From Streptomyces sp. NBC_01445 (GTDB lineage: Bacteria > Actinomycetota > Actinomycetes > Streptomycetales > Streptomycetaceae): 64,000 nucleotides of DNA. How positions within the stretch are numbered: position 1 is the first letter of the stretch; the number at the start of each line of letters is the position of its first letter. This document shows, one piece after another, positions 33,359-41,574 of the stretch. The notes below the pieces were generated by a model that was given only the letters and a program-made list of their open reading frames with translations, had not been told where the DNA came from and did no database searches. The position numbers were made by a program, and so were the translations under genes. The stretch is from assembly GCF_035918235.1 (NCBI RefSeq), contig NZ_CP109485.1:1364001-1428000 (forward strand), given 5' to 3'.

Positions 33359-34123
33359 TCACACCGGTGACGTGGCCGCCCCGCCGAGATGCCGGACGAA
33401 GAAGTGCACCGCGCTGTCGGCCTCGAACCTGGGCAGTTCCTTGTGCCGGCCCGCGTTGGCGTGCAGCGTCTTGTCCTGCGAGGCGAAGGCGTCGAACAGC
33501 GCGAGTCCGGACTCGCGGGGGATATGCTCGTCGTTCCACTGGAGCGCGAACTCGATCGGAACGGTGATCTGCTTCGCCGCCTGGGCCAGGGTCTCGGGCC
33601 AGAAGAGACCGAAGACCGCGGCGGTGATCCTGGGTTCGACCGCCGTCAGCGGCACACCGATCGCGGTGCCCATGTTCAGGCCGAAGTAGCCGACCGGCCC
33701 GTCGGTGCCGATCTGCGGGAGTTCCTGGAGGGCGTCCAGGGTCGCCTGCCACTCCGGCACGGCGCGCTCCGCCAGGTGGGCGTTGTACCGCTGGACGATC
33801 GGGCCGACCGGTTCGCCCGCCGCCATCGCCTGCTGCATCACGGCGATCTCGCGCTCGTCGTGGGCCGTACGGGGGCGGCCGCCGTGCCCGGGTGCGTCGA
33901 TGGTGGCGACGTGGAATCCGCCGCCCGCCACGAGCCGCTGGGCCCGGCCGGCCATGGCCGGTGACTTCCTGTGGTTGCCGCCGCCGTGGCCCATCAGCAC
34001 GAGCGGCGCACGGTCGGAGCCGGGGGCCGGCGACCAGAGCGCGCCGGTGACCTCACCCACGGTGAAGTCGCGCTCCACGACACCGTTCGACGATGTCTGC
34101 GCGGTGAATTGAACAGAGTTCAT
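33359..34123 (-). CDS. Alpha/beta-hydrolase-fold protein lacking the nucleophile Ser
   Basis: A 254-aa dienelactone-hydrolase-like protein. The oxyanion block LVLMGHGGGNHRKSP, the IDAPGHGGRP loop, the Asp region FALQWNDEHIPRESGLALFDAF and a late His are all intact. At the nucleophile elbow, where relatives read GLSMGT, it reads YFGLNMGTAIG: the serine codon is AAC (Asn). Hydrolytic activity is therefore doubtful unless another residue serves. ATG 34123 begins 55 bases after a 17-codon ORF. No signal peptide. Monocistronic with its own terminator. Confidence 0.85.
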   Translation of the reverse strand: MNSVQFTAQTSSNGVVERDFTVGEVTGALWSPAPGSDRAPLVLMGHGGGNHRKSPAMAGRAQRLVAGGGFHVATIDAPGHGGRPRTAHDEREIAVMQQAMAAGEPVGPIVQRYNAHLAERAVPEWQATLDALQELPQIGTDGPVGYFGLNMGTAIGVPLTAVEPRITAAVFGLFWPETLAQAAKQITVPIEFALQWNDEHIPRESGLALFDAFASQDKTLHANAGRHKELPRFEADSAVHFFVRHLGGAATSPV

Positions 34124-34178
34124 AGGTGTTGCCCTTCGGGAGTGCCTTGTGGAGGAGGCGCTCCCGGCGAGACCTACG

Positions 34179-34232
34179 TCAACCGCCCGACCGTGGCGAA
34201 GAGGGGAGCACCCACACAGATACAGCGTTCAT
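34179..34232 (-). CDS. Possible 17-aa leader peptide upstream of hydrolase
   Basis: ATG 34232 is preceded by AGGAGGTGAG at four bases, a stronger site than that of the hydrolase. It encodes MNAVSVWVLPSSPRSGG and stops 55 bases before the hydrolase start. It may be a regulatory leader or a fortuitous ORF; nothing in the peptide is recognised. Confidence 0.35.
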   Translation of the reverse strand: MNAVSVWVLPSSPRSGG

Positions 34233-34320
34233 GGGTCTCACCTCCTCGCACGACGTCACGGCCTGGACGGGACGCTACCAACGGGCCGTCGTCCGGCCCA
34301 ACCTGTTTTCCGCCGTCCGC

Positions 34321-35088
34321 TCAGGCGTTGGGGTCGAACGGTATGCCGGCCGGCTCGGCCTTCTCGAGGTGGTAGTTGAAGTTGCCGTCCTTGAGGCCGA
34401 AGACCGCGCTGCCGAAGTCTGCCTGGCTGAGCTTCTCCCGCAGGCCCGAGGGGTAGCCGTTCCAACCGACGAGGGTCGGGAACTGCCAGGTGTGGCGGTG
34501 GTTCTCCGGCGGCTCGTCGTTGGCGGTCGCGGGGCGGAAGCAGTGCGTGCCCAGGCCGTCCTTGTGGTAGACGGCCTTGGGGTGGGTGCCGTCCCAGCGG
34601 ATCTGGTCACGGCCGTAGACATTGAAGTTGCCGTGCGCCGAGGTGGAGACGTACTTGGCCTCGTTGTCCTGCACCCACACCACGACGTGCTCCCAGTCGT
34701 TGCGGTGCCCGCCGAGACCGCTGCCCGCGACGGCCTGGTCCTTCTCGAAGTACAGGCCGTACATGATGGCGCACCAGCCGTTGTTGCACTTGGAGCGGGA
34801 GTATCCGTTGGTGCTGTCGAGGTCCCAGGAGTCGTGGCACTGGCCGTTGACGGCCCCGGACGGGTTGAGGCCGGGGTTGATGGTGCCGTCGGGGCCGATC
34901 GCGGGCGTCGGGTAGCAGCCGTCACCGTCGTAGTCGTAGGCCGGCTGGAACGTCTGCTCCAGGCCGTCCGCGTTGGCGGGCAGCGCCGGGGGCGGGTCCG
35001 CGAGCGCGATGCCCGGGAAAACGATGACCAGCGCGACGGCGCTGCCGAGGGTGAGTGCCGCTCTGCTGATCCGCGAGCTCTTCTTCAC
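34321..35088 (-). CDS. Secreted NPP1/necrosis-inducing-like (NLP) protein
   Basis: A 255-aa exported protein. A signal peptide (residues 1-31, Lys/Arg start, hydrophobic core, cleavage after ALA) precedes an NPP1 domain with AYDYDGDGCYP near residue 49 and the hallmark heptapeptide as GHRNDWE near 126; the usual form is GHRHDWE. The His, Asp and Glu that bind the metal in plant-toxic NLPs are kept; only the second His is Asn. The C-terminal block HTWQFPTLVGWNGYP is family-typical. GTG 35088 has AGGAGGA five bases upstream. NLPs bind plant sphingolipids; a role on plant or microbial membranes is possible. Confidence 0.9.
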   Translation of the reverse strand: MKKSSRISRAALTLGSAVALVIVFPGIALADPPPALPANADGLEQTFQPAYDYDGDGCYPTPAIGPDGTINPGLNPSGAVNGQCHDSWDLDSTNGYSRSKCNNGWCAIMYGLYFEKDQAVAGSGLGGHRNDWEHVVVWVQDNEAKYVSTSAHGNFNVYGRDQIRWDGTHPKAVYHKDGLGTHCFRPATANDEPPENHRHTWQFPTLVGWNGYPSGLREKLSQADFGSAVFGLKDGNFNYHLEKAEPAGIPFDPNA

Positions 35089-35220
35089 TGCGTCCTCCTG
35101 ATGAACCGTGGGGGGTGGGACACGCGCGACCGAATCTGGCATGCCCTCGTCATCATCCACGCCTCAGCTGCCCAGCGGACCCCAGCTGCGTGGCGCAATG
35201 ATGAAGAGTCCGTGCCGTCG

Positions 35221-35575
35221 TCAACAGGCGGTCAGGTTCCTGACGTTGACGCAGTTGGCCATCGCCTGCACGCCTTGTCATTCGGGTGCAGGTGGTTGCC
35301 GCCGTCGAAGAACGAGAGGATCCGCTCGTGGTCGTACGGGCTGCGCAGGGTGCGGTCGAAGTCGGTGACCGCGTCGAACTCGCCGCTGCCCCCGATGAAT
35401 TCATTGACCTCGAGGCGTACGGACTCGGCCGCGGGGTCCCACTCGGACCAGCCCTTGAACGGCCCGATGGTGGCGCCGGCGACGCACTTCCCTGCCGCAT
35501 GGGCCCGTTCGGCGATGGCGCGATAGCCGTTGATCACGTCCTGGGCCGTGACGCCCGTGTGGCCTTGATGTCATT
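35221..35575 (-). pseudogene. Frameshifted remnant of a GDSL/SGNH esterase
   Basis: Three frames of one SGNH hydrolase can be read in order: GVNDIK (block III, about 35567), then HTGVTAQDVINGYRAIAERA through DGGNHLHPNDK, then VQAMANCVNVRNLTAC ending at TGA 35223. Single-base shifts separate them, at about 35558 and 35277, and a stop sits directly before GVND. The GDSL block and signal peptide are gone. Relatives are secreted esterases of about 400 aa. The catalytic HLHP His remains readable. Clearly decayed. Confidence 0.7.
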
Positions 35576-35734
35576 GACGCCTCAACTGCCCGTTCGTTAC
35601 AGGGGATCGACCTCCATAGCTCGCTGCCACGACGCACGCACGCACCAGTCCGGTCTCAGCAAGGCATGTCAGCAGGGCGTCGCATTGGCATGGACCTGCC
35701 CATGATCCTTCGGTAGGCTCCCCAGCGGGCATTT

Positions 35735-35752
35735 CCTGGGAGCGCTCCCAGG
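35735..35752. promoter_or_regulatory. CebR/LacI-type operator before secreted protease
   Basis: A perfect 18-bp palindrome CCTGGGAGCGCTCCCAGG. Its core TGGGAGCGCTCCCA is the known CebR (cellobiose-responsive LacI-family) operator. It sits 48 bases before the protease ATG and 15 bases after a TAGGCT -10-like box (35714-35719), so bound repressor would block initiation. The stretch 35576-35734 has no gene. Confidence 0.8.
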
Positions 35753-35800
35753 CTTTGCTGTTCCACCCCCACGATGCTGGAACAACGAAGGGCCAACCCC

Positions 35801-36946
35801 ATGAGACGCACAAAATCCCTGCGCATCGCCCTGTCCGCATTACTGGTCGCCGGAGTGTCCGCCGGGTTCATACCGGCCTCCGCCGGTGCCGCCACCCCCG
35901 CGGACGAGAAGGCACCGGCCTCCGGGTCCATGCTCGCCGCCATGCAGCGCGACTTCGGCCTCACCAGGAGCCAGGCTGAGGCTCGGCTGAGCGCGGAGAA
36001 GAGCGCCACGACCGTCGAAGGAAAGGCACGGCGAGCCGCCGGATCGTCCTACGGCGGCGCCTGGTTCACACCGGAGAGCGGCCGCCTGACCGTGGCCGTC
36101 ACCGACCGGAGCAAGGCCGCGGCCGTACGGTCGACGGGCGCCGAGGCCAAGCTGGTGAAGTACAGCGCCGAACAGCTCGACGCGGCCAAGGAACGCATCG
36201 ACGCCCTCAAGGCACCCAAGGGCGTGGCAAGTTGGCACGTCGATCCGGCGTCCAACCGGATCGTGATCGAGACCCTGGCCGGACGGCAGGGCGACAACGA
36301 TGTCAAGCACTTCCTCGCGCAGGCCCGCGAAGCCGGCCCCGTCACCGTCGAGAAGACGGCCCACGCACCCCGCACCCTCGCCGCCGGCACGGTCGGAGGT
36401 GACCCCTACTACACGGGCAACGTCCGCTGCTCGATCGGCTTCTCGGTGAACGGCGGATTCGTCACGGCCGGCCACTGCAGCGGTGCCGGAGCCGCAGTGA
36501 ACGGCTGGGACGGTTCGTACATCGGCAACTTCCAGGGGTCGTCGTTCCCGGACAACGACTACGCCTGGGTCAACGTGGGCAGCGGCTGGTGGACCGTCCC
36601 CGTGGTTCTCGGCTGGGGCACTGTCCCGGACCAGCTGGTGCGCGGCTCGGCCGAGGCCCCGATCGGCGCGTCCATCTGCCGCTCGGGCTCCACCTCGCAC
36701 TGGCACTGCGGCAATGTGCTGGCCAAGAACGAGACCGTGAACTACAGCCAGGGCGCGGTGCACGAGATGACCAAGACGAACGTGTGCGCCGAACCGGGCG
36801 ACTCGGGCGGCTCGTTCATCAGCGGCGACCAGGCCCAGGGTGTCACCTCGGGCGGCTGGGGCGACTGCTCCGGCGGCGGTGAGACCTGGTACCAGCCGAT
36901 CAACGAGATCCTCAACCGGTACGGCCTGACGCTGACCACGGCCTGA
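35801..36946 (+). CDS. Secreted streptogrisin-type S1 serine protease, TTA codon
   Basis: A 381-aa prepro-protease. Signal peptide residues 1-30 (ending SAGAA); an alpha-lytic-type pro-region follows to about 190; the mature enzyme starts near TVGGDPYYTG. The triad is visible: His in TAGHCS, Asp in DNDYAWV, Ser in EPGDSGGSF. Paired Cys (VRCSIGF/GHCS and others) suit the secreted chymotrypsin-like fold. ATG 35801 is preceded by GAAGG; an in-frame ATG nine codons earlier has no such site. Codon 14 is TTA (35840-35842), so bldA-dependent translation is expected in Streptomyces, on top of transcriptional control through the CebR-type box. Confidence 0.92.
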   Translation: MRRTKSLRIALSALLVAGVSAGFIPASAGAATPADEKAPASGSMLAAMQRDFGLTRSQAEARLSAEKSATTVEGKARRAAGSSYGGAWFTPESGRLTVAVTDRSKAAAVRSTGAEAKLVKYSAEQLDAAKERIDALKAPKGVASWHVDPASNRIVIETLAGRQGDNDVKHFLAQAREAGPVTVEKTAHAPRTLAAGTVGGDPYYTGNVRCSIGFSVNGGFVTAGHCSGAGAAVNGWDGSYIGNFQGSSFPDNDYAWVNVGSGWWTVPVVLGWGTVPDQLVRGSAEAPIGASICRSGSTSHWHCGNVLAKNETVNYSQGAVHEMTKTNVCAEPGDSGGSFISGDQAQGVTSGGWGDCSGGGETWYQPINEILNRYGLTLTTA

Positions 36947-36967
36947 CCGCCGCACTGAGGAGCCGGG

Positions 36968-37005
36968 CTCGGTACGGCGTCGCAGGCGCCGCCCGCCGTA
37001 CCGAG
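36968..37005. terminator. Terminator hairpin after protease gene
   Basis: CTCGGTACGGCG (36968-36979) pairs perfectly with CGCCGTACCGAG (36994-37005) around a 14-base loop, 21 bases past the protease stop. Confidence 0.85.
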
Positions 37006-37189
37006 TCCCCCGCATCTCTGCCCCAACGTGGAGTCACCGCACGCGAGATGGCCCCCGCGCCTCGCACCGACAGCTCTGCCCGAAGGCGTGGCCGGTGACA
37101 TAATCGCCAGGTCCTTCACGGCCTGACCCAGGGTGCGCGCAGCGGTCCCGGTGAGTCGGTCAGCGATCTAGTACACGCTGGAGTCACGC

Positions 37190-37975
37190 ATGACGGCACA
37201 GTCCTCCGGAAGCCGTATCGACACGAGCAGGGCCCACCCGGCGCGTGTCTACGACTGGCTGCTGGGCGGCAAGGACAACTATCCGGTCGATCAGGAAGTC
37301 GGGGAGAAGCTGCCGCCGGAGTCGCGCCTCAGCGCCCGGCGCAACCGCGCGTTCATGCACCGTGCGGCGGCCTGGCTGGCCGGCAACGGCATCGACCAGT
37401 TCCTCGACGTCGGCACGGGCATACCGACGAAGCCGAACCTGCACCAGATCGTGCAGGGCATCGTGCCGTCGGCGCGGGTCGCGTACACCGACAACGACCC
37501 CATCGTGCTGCGGCACGCGGAGGCGCTCCTGGTCAGCACTCCGCAGGGGGCGACCGACTACATCGAGGCCGACGTCCGTCAGCCCAAGGTCATCCTCGAC
37601 CACGCCCGTACGTTCCTGGACTTCACCCGGCCCGTCGCGCTGTCGATGCTCGCCCTGATGCACTTCATCACCGACGAGGAGGACCCGTACGCTCTCGCGC
37701 GGACCCTCATCGACGCCCTGCCCTCGGGCAGTTACTTCGTGTTCTCCCACGGCACCACCGATGAGCACCCGCACCTCGCGAAGACGGTGAAGAACACGTA
37801 CCGGCAGGGCGAGATCCCGTTGCGGATGCGTACGCGGGCCGAGGTCGAGCCGTTCTTCGAGGGCCTGGAGCTGGTGGAGCCGGGGCTGGTCACTTCGACG
37901 AAGTGGTACAAGGAGACGCCCGCACCCGAGGCGGAGCTGAGCGGCTTCTACGTCGGGGTCGCCCGCGTGCCCTAG
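37190..37975 (+). CDS. DUF574-type SAM-dependent methyltransferase
   Basis: A 261-aa protein of the actinobacterial Methyltransf_19/DUF574 family. The N-terminal ARVYDWLLGGKDNYPVDQEVG, the SAM loop FLDVGTGIPTKPNLH and the YTDNDPIVLRHAEALL segment are diagnostic. These proteins are numerous in Streptomyces, usually of unknown substrate. Its TAG stop shares the tetranucleotide CTAG with the stop of the convergent monooxygenase, so there is no room for a terminator between them. Confidence 0.9.
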   Translation: MTAQSSGSRIDTSRAHPARVYDWLLGGKDNYPVDQEVGEKLPPESRLSARRNRAFMHRAAAWLAGNGIDQFLDVGTGIPTKPNLHQIVQGIVPSARVAYTDNDPIVLRHAEALLVSTPQGATDYIEADVRQPKVILDHARTFLDFTRPVALSMLALMHFITDEEDPYALARTLIDALPSGSYFVFSHGTTDEHPHLAKTVKNTYRQGEIPLRMRTRAEVEPFFEGLELVEPGLVTSTKWYKETPAPEAELSGFYVGVARVP

Positions 37976-39393
37976 AGGCCCATCCGCCGCGCGTACGCCG
38001 CGAGTCCGTCGGCCGTGTCGCCCGCCCACCCCACGTAGCCGTCGGGCCGCACCAGGTACACGCCCGCGCCGTACACCTCGTACGCCGGGATCCGGACGGT
38101 GGGGACGCCGAGCTCAGGGAGTTCGGTGTCCGTGCCCACCGTGAGCAGCGTCCAGTGCGGGCCGCGGAAGGTGTCGAAGAGGCGGACGCCGTCCACCGTT
38201 CCGTCCGGCGCCCGGTCTCCCGCGCGGACCGGCCCCGCGGTCGTGCGGGTGTCCACCGCGAGGGACGATTCGCGGTAGCCCAGGCCCAGTTGGCGGGTCG
38301 CCTCGCCGCGGCGGATCTCCCCGCGGTGCACGCCCGTCGAAATACCGAGCATGTGCCCGGCGACCGGGCGACGCTCCTCCTCATACGTCTCGACGAGGGA
38401 CTCCGGGGCGCCGTCACGCAGCACCGCACCCAGCTTCCACCCCAGGTTGTACGCGTCCTGGACGCTGGTGTTCAGCCCCTGGCCGCCGGCCGGCGAGTGG
38501 ACGTGCGCGGCGTCCCCGGCCAGGAGGACGCGCCCGGCGCGGAAGCGGTCGGCCAGCGCGGCCCGCGGCCGGAAGTCCGAGGCCCAGCGCACTTCGGTCA
38601 CGTCCTCGGGCGCGAGATGGGAGCGCGCGGCGACGACCTTGCGGATGCCGTCGAGGGAGAGGTCGGGCACGGTCCCCTCAGGGAACTGCGCGGTCACCTG
38701 GAAGTCCTCGATGCCGGCGAGCGGGCAGATCGCGAGGAAGCCGTCGCTCCCCTCCCGGGGCGGGAAGACGTGCCAGTTGTCGCGGTCGAGGCCCGTGATG
38801 CGCACGTCCGCCACGAGCATCGGGTGCGGGTCGACGGTCTCGCCGGTCATGCCGATGCCCAGCGCGCGGCGCACGATCGAGCGACCGCCGTCGGCGGCGA
38901 CGGCGTACCGCGCGCCGACCTGCTCTCCGGCGGCGAAGTGCGCGGTCACGGCGTCCGCGTCCTGTTCCACCGCCACCAGCTCACGCCCGAACTCCACCCG
39001 GCCACCGAGCTCCATGAGCCGCTCGAACAGGATCTGCTGCGTGCGCCACTGCGGCACCATCCACGGCTCGCTGTACGGAGAGTCGTCGCTCTCCCGCGCC
39101 GGGTCGAACATCCTGTGCTCGCCGGCCCGCGCGCCGTCCTGCCAGATCATCCCGACGGGGTAGGGACCACCGGCGGCATGGATGGCGTCCAGCACGCCGA
39201 GATCGTGGAAGACCTCCCTCGTGCGCGGCTGGATCCCCTTGCCGCGCGACCCGGGGAAGAGCACGTCGGCGCGCTCGACGACGAGGGCGTCGACCCCGCG
39301 CCGGGCAAGGTCGACAGCGAGGGCGAGGCCGGTCGGGGCCGCGCCGACGACGAGGACCTCGGTGTGCGTGATCGTCCCTGTCCGGGTGCCCAT
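37972..39393 (-). CDS. FAD-dependent aromatic monooxygenase (PgaE/MhpA type)
   Basis: A 473-aa NAD(P)H-dependent flavin hydroxylase. The FAD fold reads VLVVGAAPTGLALAVDLARRG, the DG motif AADGGRSIVRRALG near 160, and the second FAD motif VLLAGDAAHVHSPAGGQGLN near 280. The C-terminal thioredoxin-like part ends VYLVRPDGYVGWAG. ATG 39393 is chosen from AAGGAG at about seven bases. It is divergent from a TetR gene across twin operators, the usual design for a drug- or phenol-inducible detoxification enzyme; rifampicin- or tetracycline-like hydroxylation is possible but unproven. Confidence 0.92.
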   Translation of the reverse strand: MGTRTGTITHTEVLVVGAAPTGLALAVDLARRGVDALVVERADVLFPGSRGKGIQPRTREVFHDLGVLDAIHAAGGPYPVGMIWQDGARAGEHRMFDPARESDDSPYSEPWMVPQWRTQQILFERLMELGGRVEFGRELVAVEQDADAVTAHFAAGEQVGARYAVAADGGRSIVRRALGIGMTGETVDPHPMLVADVRITGLDRDNWHVFPPREGSDGFLAICPLAGIEDFQVTAQFPEGTVPDLSLDGIRKVVAARSHLAPEDVTEVRWASDFRPRAALADRFRAGRVLLAGDAAHVHSPAGGQGLNTSVQDAYNLGWKLGAVLRDGAPESLVETYEEERRPVAGHMLGISTGVHRGEIRRGEATRQLGLGYRESSLAVDTRTTAGPVRAGDRAPDGTVDGVRLFDTFRGPHWTLLTVGTDTELPELGVPTVRIPAYEVYGAGVYLVRPDGYVGWAGDTADGLAAYARRMGL

Positions 39394-39403
39394 GACCAGC
39401 TCC

Positions 39404-39452
39404 TTAACGTCGTTAAGTTCCATGCTTCGCAGCATGCGCTTAACGGCGTTAA
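39404..39452. promoter_or_regulatory. Twin TetR operators
   Basis: Two 13-bp near-identical palindromes, TTAACGTCGTTAA (39404-39416) and TTAACGGCGTTAA (39440-39452), centred 36 bases apart, flank a 16-bp hairpin CATGCTTCGCAGCATG (39421-39436). The first overlaps the monooxygenase ribosome-binding site region and the second lies 10 bases before the TetR start. Confidence 0.85.
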
Positions 39453-39462
39453 ACTGTCAAGT

Positions 39463-40113
39463 GTGGCTACCCCGAGATCCCCCAAGCTGGACAAGACGCA
39501 GGTCGTCGACACCGCTCTGCGCCTGCTCAATGACGTCGGCCTCGACGGCCTCACGCTCCGCGCCATCGCCAAGGAGCTGAACGTCCAGGCGCCCGCGCTC
39601 TACTGGCACTTCAAGAACAAGCAGGAGCTGCTGGACGAGATGGCGACGGAGATGTACCGCCGTATGACGGCCGACGACCCGCTCACACCCGACGCCACCT
39701 GGCGGGAGCGCCTGCTGACGTCGAACCGCGGACTGCGTACCGCGCTCCTGAGCCACCGCGACGGCGCCAAGGTCTTCAGCGGCTCGCGCTTCACCGGCAC
39801 GCTGCACGCGGTCGAGATGGAGCGGACGCTGCGTCTTTTCACCGAAGCCGGGTTCACGCTCACCCAGGCGGTGCGGGCCACCACGACCGCGTACATGTAC
39901 ACCCTCGGTTTCGTCACCGAGGAGCAGGGCGTCCAGCCCCTGCCGGGCGAGCGCCGCGAGGGGTACGACATCGACGAACGCGCCCGCCGGATGGCCGACT
40001 TCCCCCTGTCGGCCGCGGCGGGCGCGGAGATCTTCGAGGACTACGAGCAGCACTTCGAGGACGGTCTCGCCCTGGTGATCGCGGGGATCGAAGCGCGCTA
40101 CGGGACGGCCTGA
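39463..40113 (+). CDS. TetR-family repressor (TetR-class C-domain)
   Basis: A 216-aa repressor. The helix-turn-helix covers residues 10-55 with LDKTQVVDTALRLLNDVG and LTLRAIAKELNVQAPALYWHFKNK, as in TetR(B)-like proteins, and a TetR_C-type effector domain follows. GTG 39463 gives the standard N-terminus. There is no Shine-Dalgarno, and the start lies 10 bases from operator 2, so the mRNA may be leaderless. It should repress itself and the divergent monooxygenase and release on binding an aromatic ligand. Confidence 0.92.
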   Translation: MATPRSPKLDKTQVVDTALRLLNDVGLDGLTLRAIAKELNVQAPALYWHFKNKQELLDEMATEMYRRMTADDPLTPDATWRERLLTSNRGLRTALLSHRDGAKVFSGSRFTGTLHAVEMERTLRLFTEAGFTLTQAVRATTTAYMYTLGFVTEEQGVQPLPGERREGYDIDERARRMADFPLSAAAGAEIFEDYEQHFEDGLALVIAGIEARYGTA

Positions 40114-40165
40114 GCGATTCCCGCGGTGGTGGCGAAGGGTTCACGGGAGGCAGGGGTGGCTGGGG

Positions 40166-40203
40166 GCCTCCGGTCGAGGGCCGACCGTCACTCGACCGGA
40201 GGC
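40166..40203. terminator. Bidirectional terminator hairpin
   Basis: GCCTCCGGTCGAG (40166-40178) pairs perfectly with CTCGACCGGAGGC (40191-40203) between the convergent TetR and decarboxylase genes. Confidence 0.88.
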
Positions 40204-40222
40204 TGTACAGGAGGACCGGCGT

Positions 40223-41560
40223 CTACAGCCCCACGTCGCGGCTGCGGATGTCGTCCAGGGACTCGCGGCGGACCAGCAGGCGGGCGCGGCCGTCGTCCAC
40301 GGCGACCACCGGCGGGCGGCCGACCAGGTTGTAGCCGGACGCCATGGACAGGTGGTAGGCGCCGGCTACGGGCACCGCGAGCAGGTCTCCGGGGTGGACA
40401 TCGGCGGGGAGTTCGACGTCGGTGGCCAGGACGTCTCCGGCCTCGCAGTGGCGGCCCACCACGGTCATCGCGGTCCGGTCCGCAGTGCTGTGACGGCCGA
40501 TCAGACGGGGTGCGTAGCGCACGCCGTACAGCGCCGGCCGAGGGTTGTCGCTCATGCCGCCGTCCACGGCCACGAAGGTGTGTGCGCCGGTGCGCTTGAC
40601 GGCGAGTACGCGATAGAGGGCGATACCGGCCGGTCCTGCGATGGCGCGCCCCGGCTCGATGATCAGGCGGGGCACGGTGAGTCCGGCCGCCGCGCACGCC
40701 TCGGTGAGCTCCGCCCGGACCTTGCGGGCCAGGGTGGTGATGTCCAGGGCCTGTTCACCCGGCCGGTAGGCGATTCCGTGTCCGCCGCCCAGGTCGAGTT
40801 CGGGCAGGACGAGGCCGTGCTGCTCGTGCAGCCGGGCCATCAGCCCCACCATGCGCCGTACGGCTGCCAGATACGGCTTGACGCTGGTTATCTGCGAGCC
40901 CAAATGACAGTGCAGGCCGGTGAGTTCGAGCTGCGGCTGGTCCAGTATGCGGGCGATGGCGTGCTGGGCGTAGCCGTCGGAGATCGACAGGCCGAACTTC
41001 TGGTCGTCGGTTCCGGTGCGGATCTTCTCGTGGCCACCGGCGCTGATCGCGGGCACGACGCGGACCATGACCTTCTGATGTCCGTCGGGCCCGACCGCGG
41101 CGGCCAGCCGGGCGATCTCGGAGGGGCTGTCGATCACGATGCGCCCGACGCCCAGGCGCAGCGCGGACTCCAGGTCGTGCGGGGACTTGGCGTTGCCGTG
41201 CAGCACTATCCTCTCGGGCGGGAACCCGGTGGTGACCGCGAGTTCCAGCTCACCGGCCGAGCAGACGTCGAGCCCAAGACCCTCGTCGTCCACCCAGTGG
41301 GCCATGGCCCGGCACAGGAACGCCTTGGCCGCGTAGAGGACTTCGGCCTCGGGGAAGGCGTGCCGGTAGGTGCGGCAGCGCTCGCGTACCTCGCCCTCGT
41401 CGAGTACGTAGGCGGGGGTGCCGAAGCGGTCGGCGACCCCGGCGAGCGGTACGCCGCCCACGGCCAGGTCGCCCGGGTGGGGCTCGGTGGTGGAGGCGGG
41501 CCACACCGACAACTCGTCGGCGGTGGCGGTGGTGACTGCGGGTTCGTGAACAGTGGTCAT
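40223..41560 (-). CDS. lysA: Diaminopimelate decarboxylase-like PLP enzyme
   Basis: A 445-aa fold-III PLP enzyme. The Schiff-base lysine is in VLYAAKAFLCRAM near 75; HGNAKSPHDLE, LTGLHCHLGSQI, the phosphate-binding GGGHGIAY and EPGRAI follow, and the partner-subunit motif is CEAGDVL where most have CESGDVL. ATG 41560 has GAGGGAAA upstream. It differs from a housekeeping lysA in its context: it follows a small SAV_915 protein gene by 14 bases and no lysine genes are near. Decarboxylation of meso-diaminopimelate to lysine is likely, but a related amino acid is possible. Confidence 0.85.
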   Translation of the reverse strand: MTTVHEPAVTTATADELSVWPASTTEPHPGDLAVGGVPLAGVADRFGTPAYVLDEGEVRERCRTYRHAFPEAEVLYAAKAFLCRAMAHWVDDEGLGLDVCSAGELELAVTTGFPPERIVLHGNAKSPHDLESALRLGVGRIVIDSPSEIARLAAAVGPDGHQKVMVRVVPAISAGGHEKIRTGTDDQKFGLSISDGYAQHAIARILDQPQLELTGLHCHLGSQITSVKPYLAAVRRMVGLMARLHEQHGLVLPELDLGGGHGIAYRPGEQALDITTLARKVRAELTEACAAAGLTVPRLIIEPGRAIAGPAGIALYRVLAVKRTGAHTFVAVDGGMSDNPRPALYGVRYAPRLIGRHSTADRTAMTVVGRHCEAGDVLATDVELPADVHPGDLLAVPVAGAYHLSMASGYNLVGRPPVVAVDDGRARLLVRRESLDDIRSRDVGL

Positions 41561-41574
41561 CGTGCGTTTCCCTC

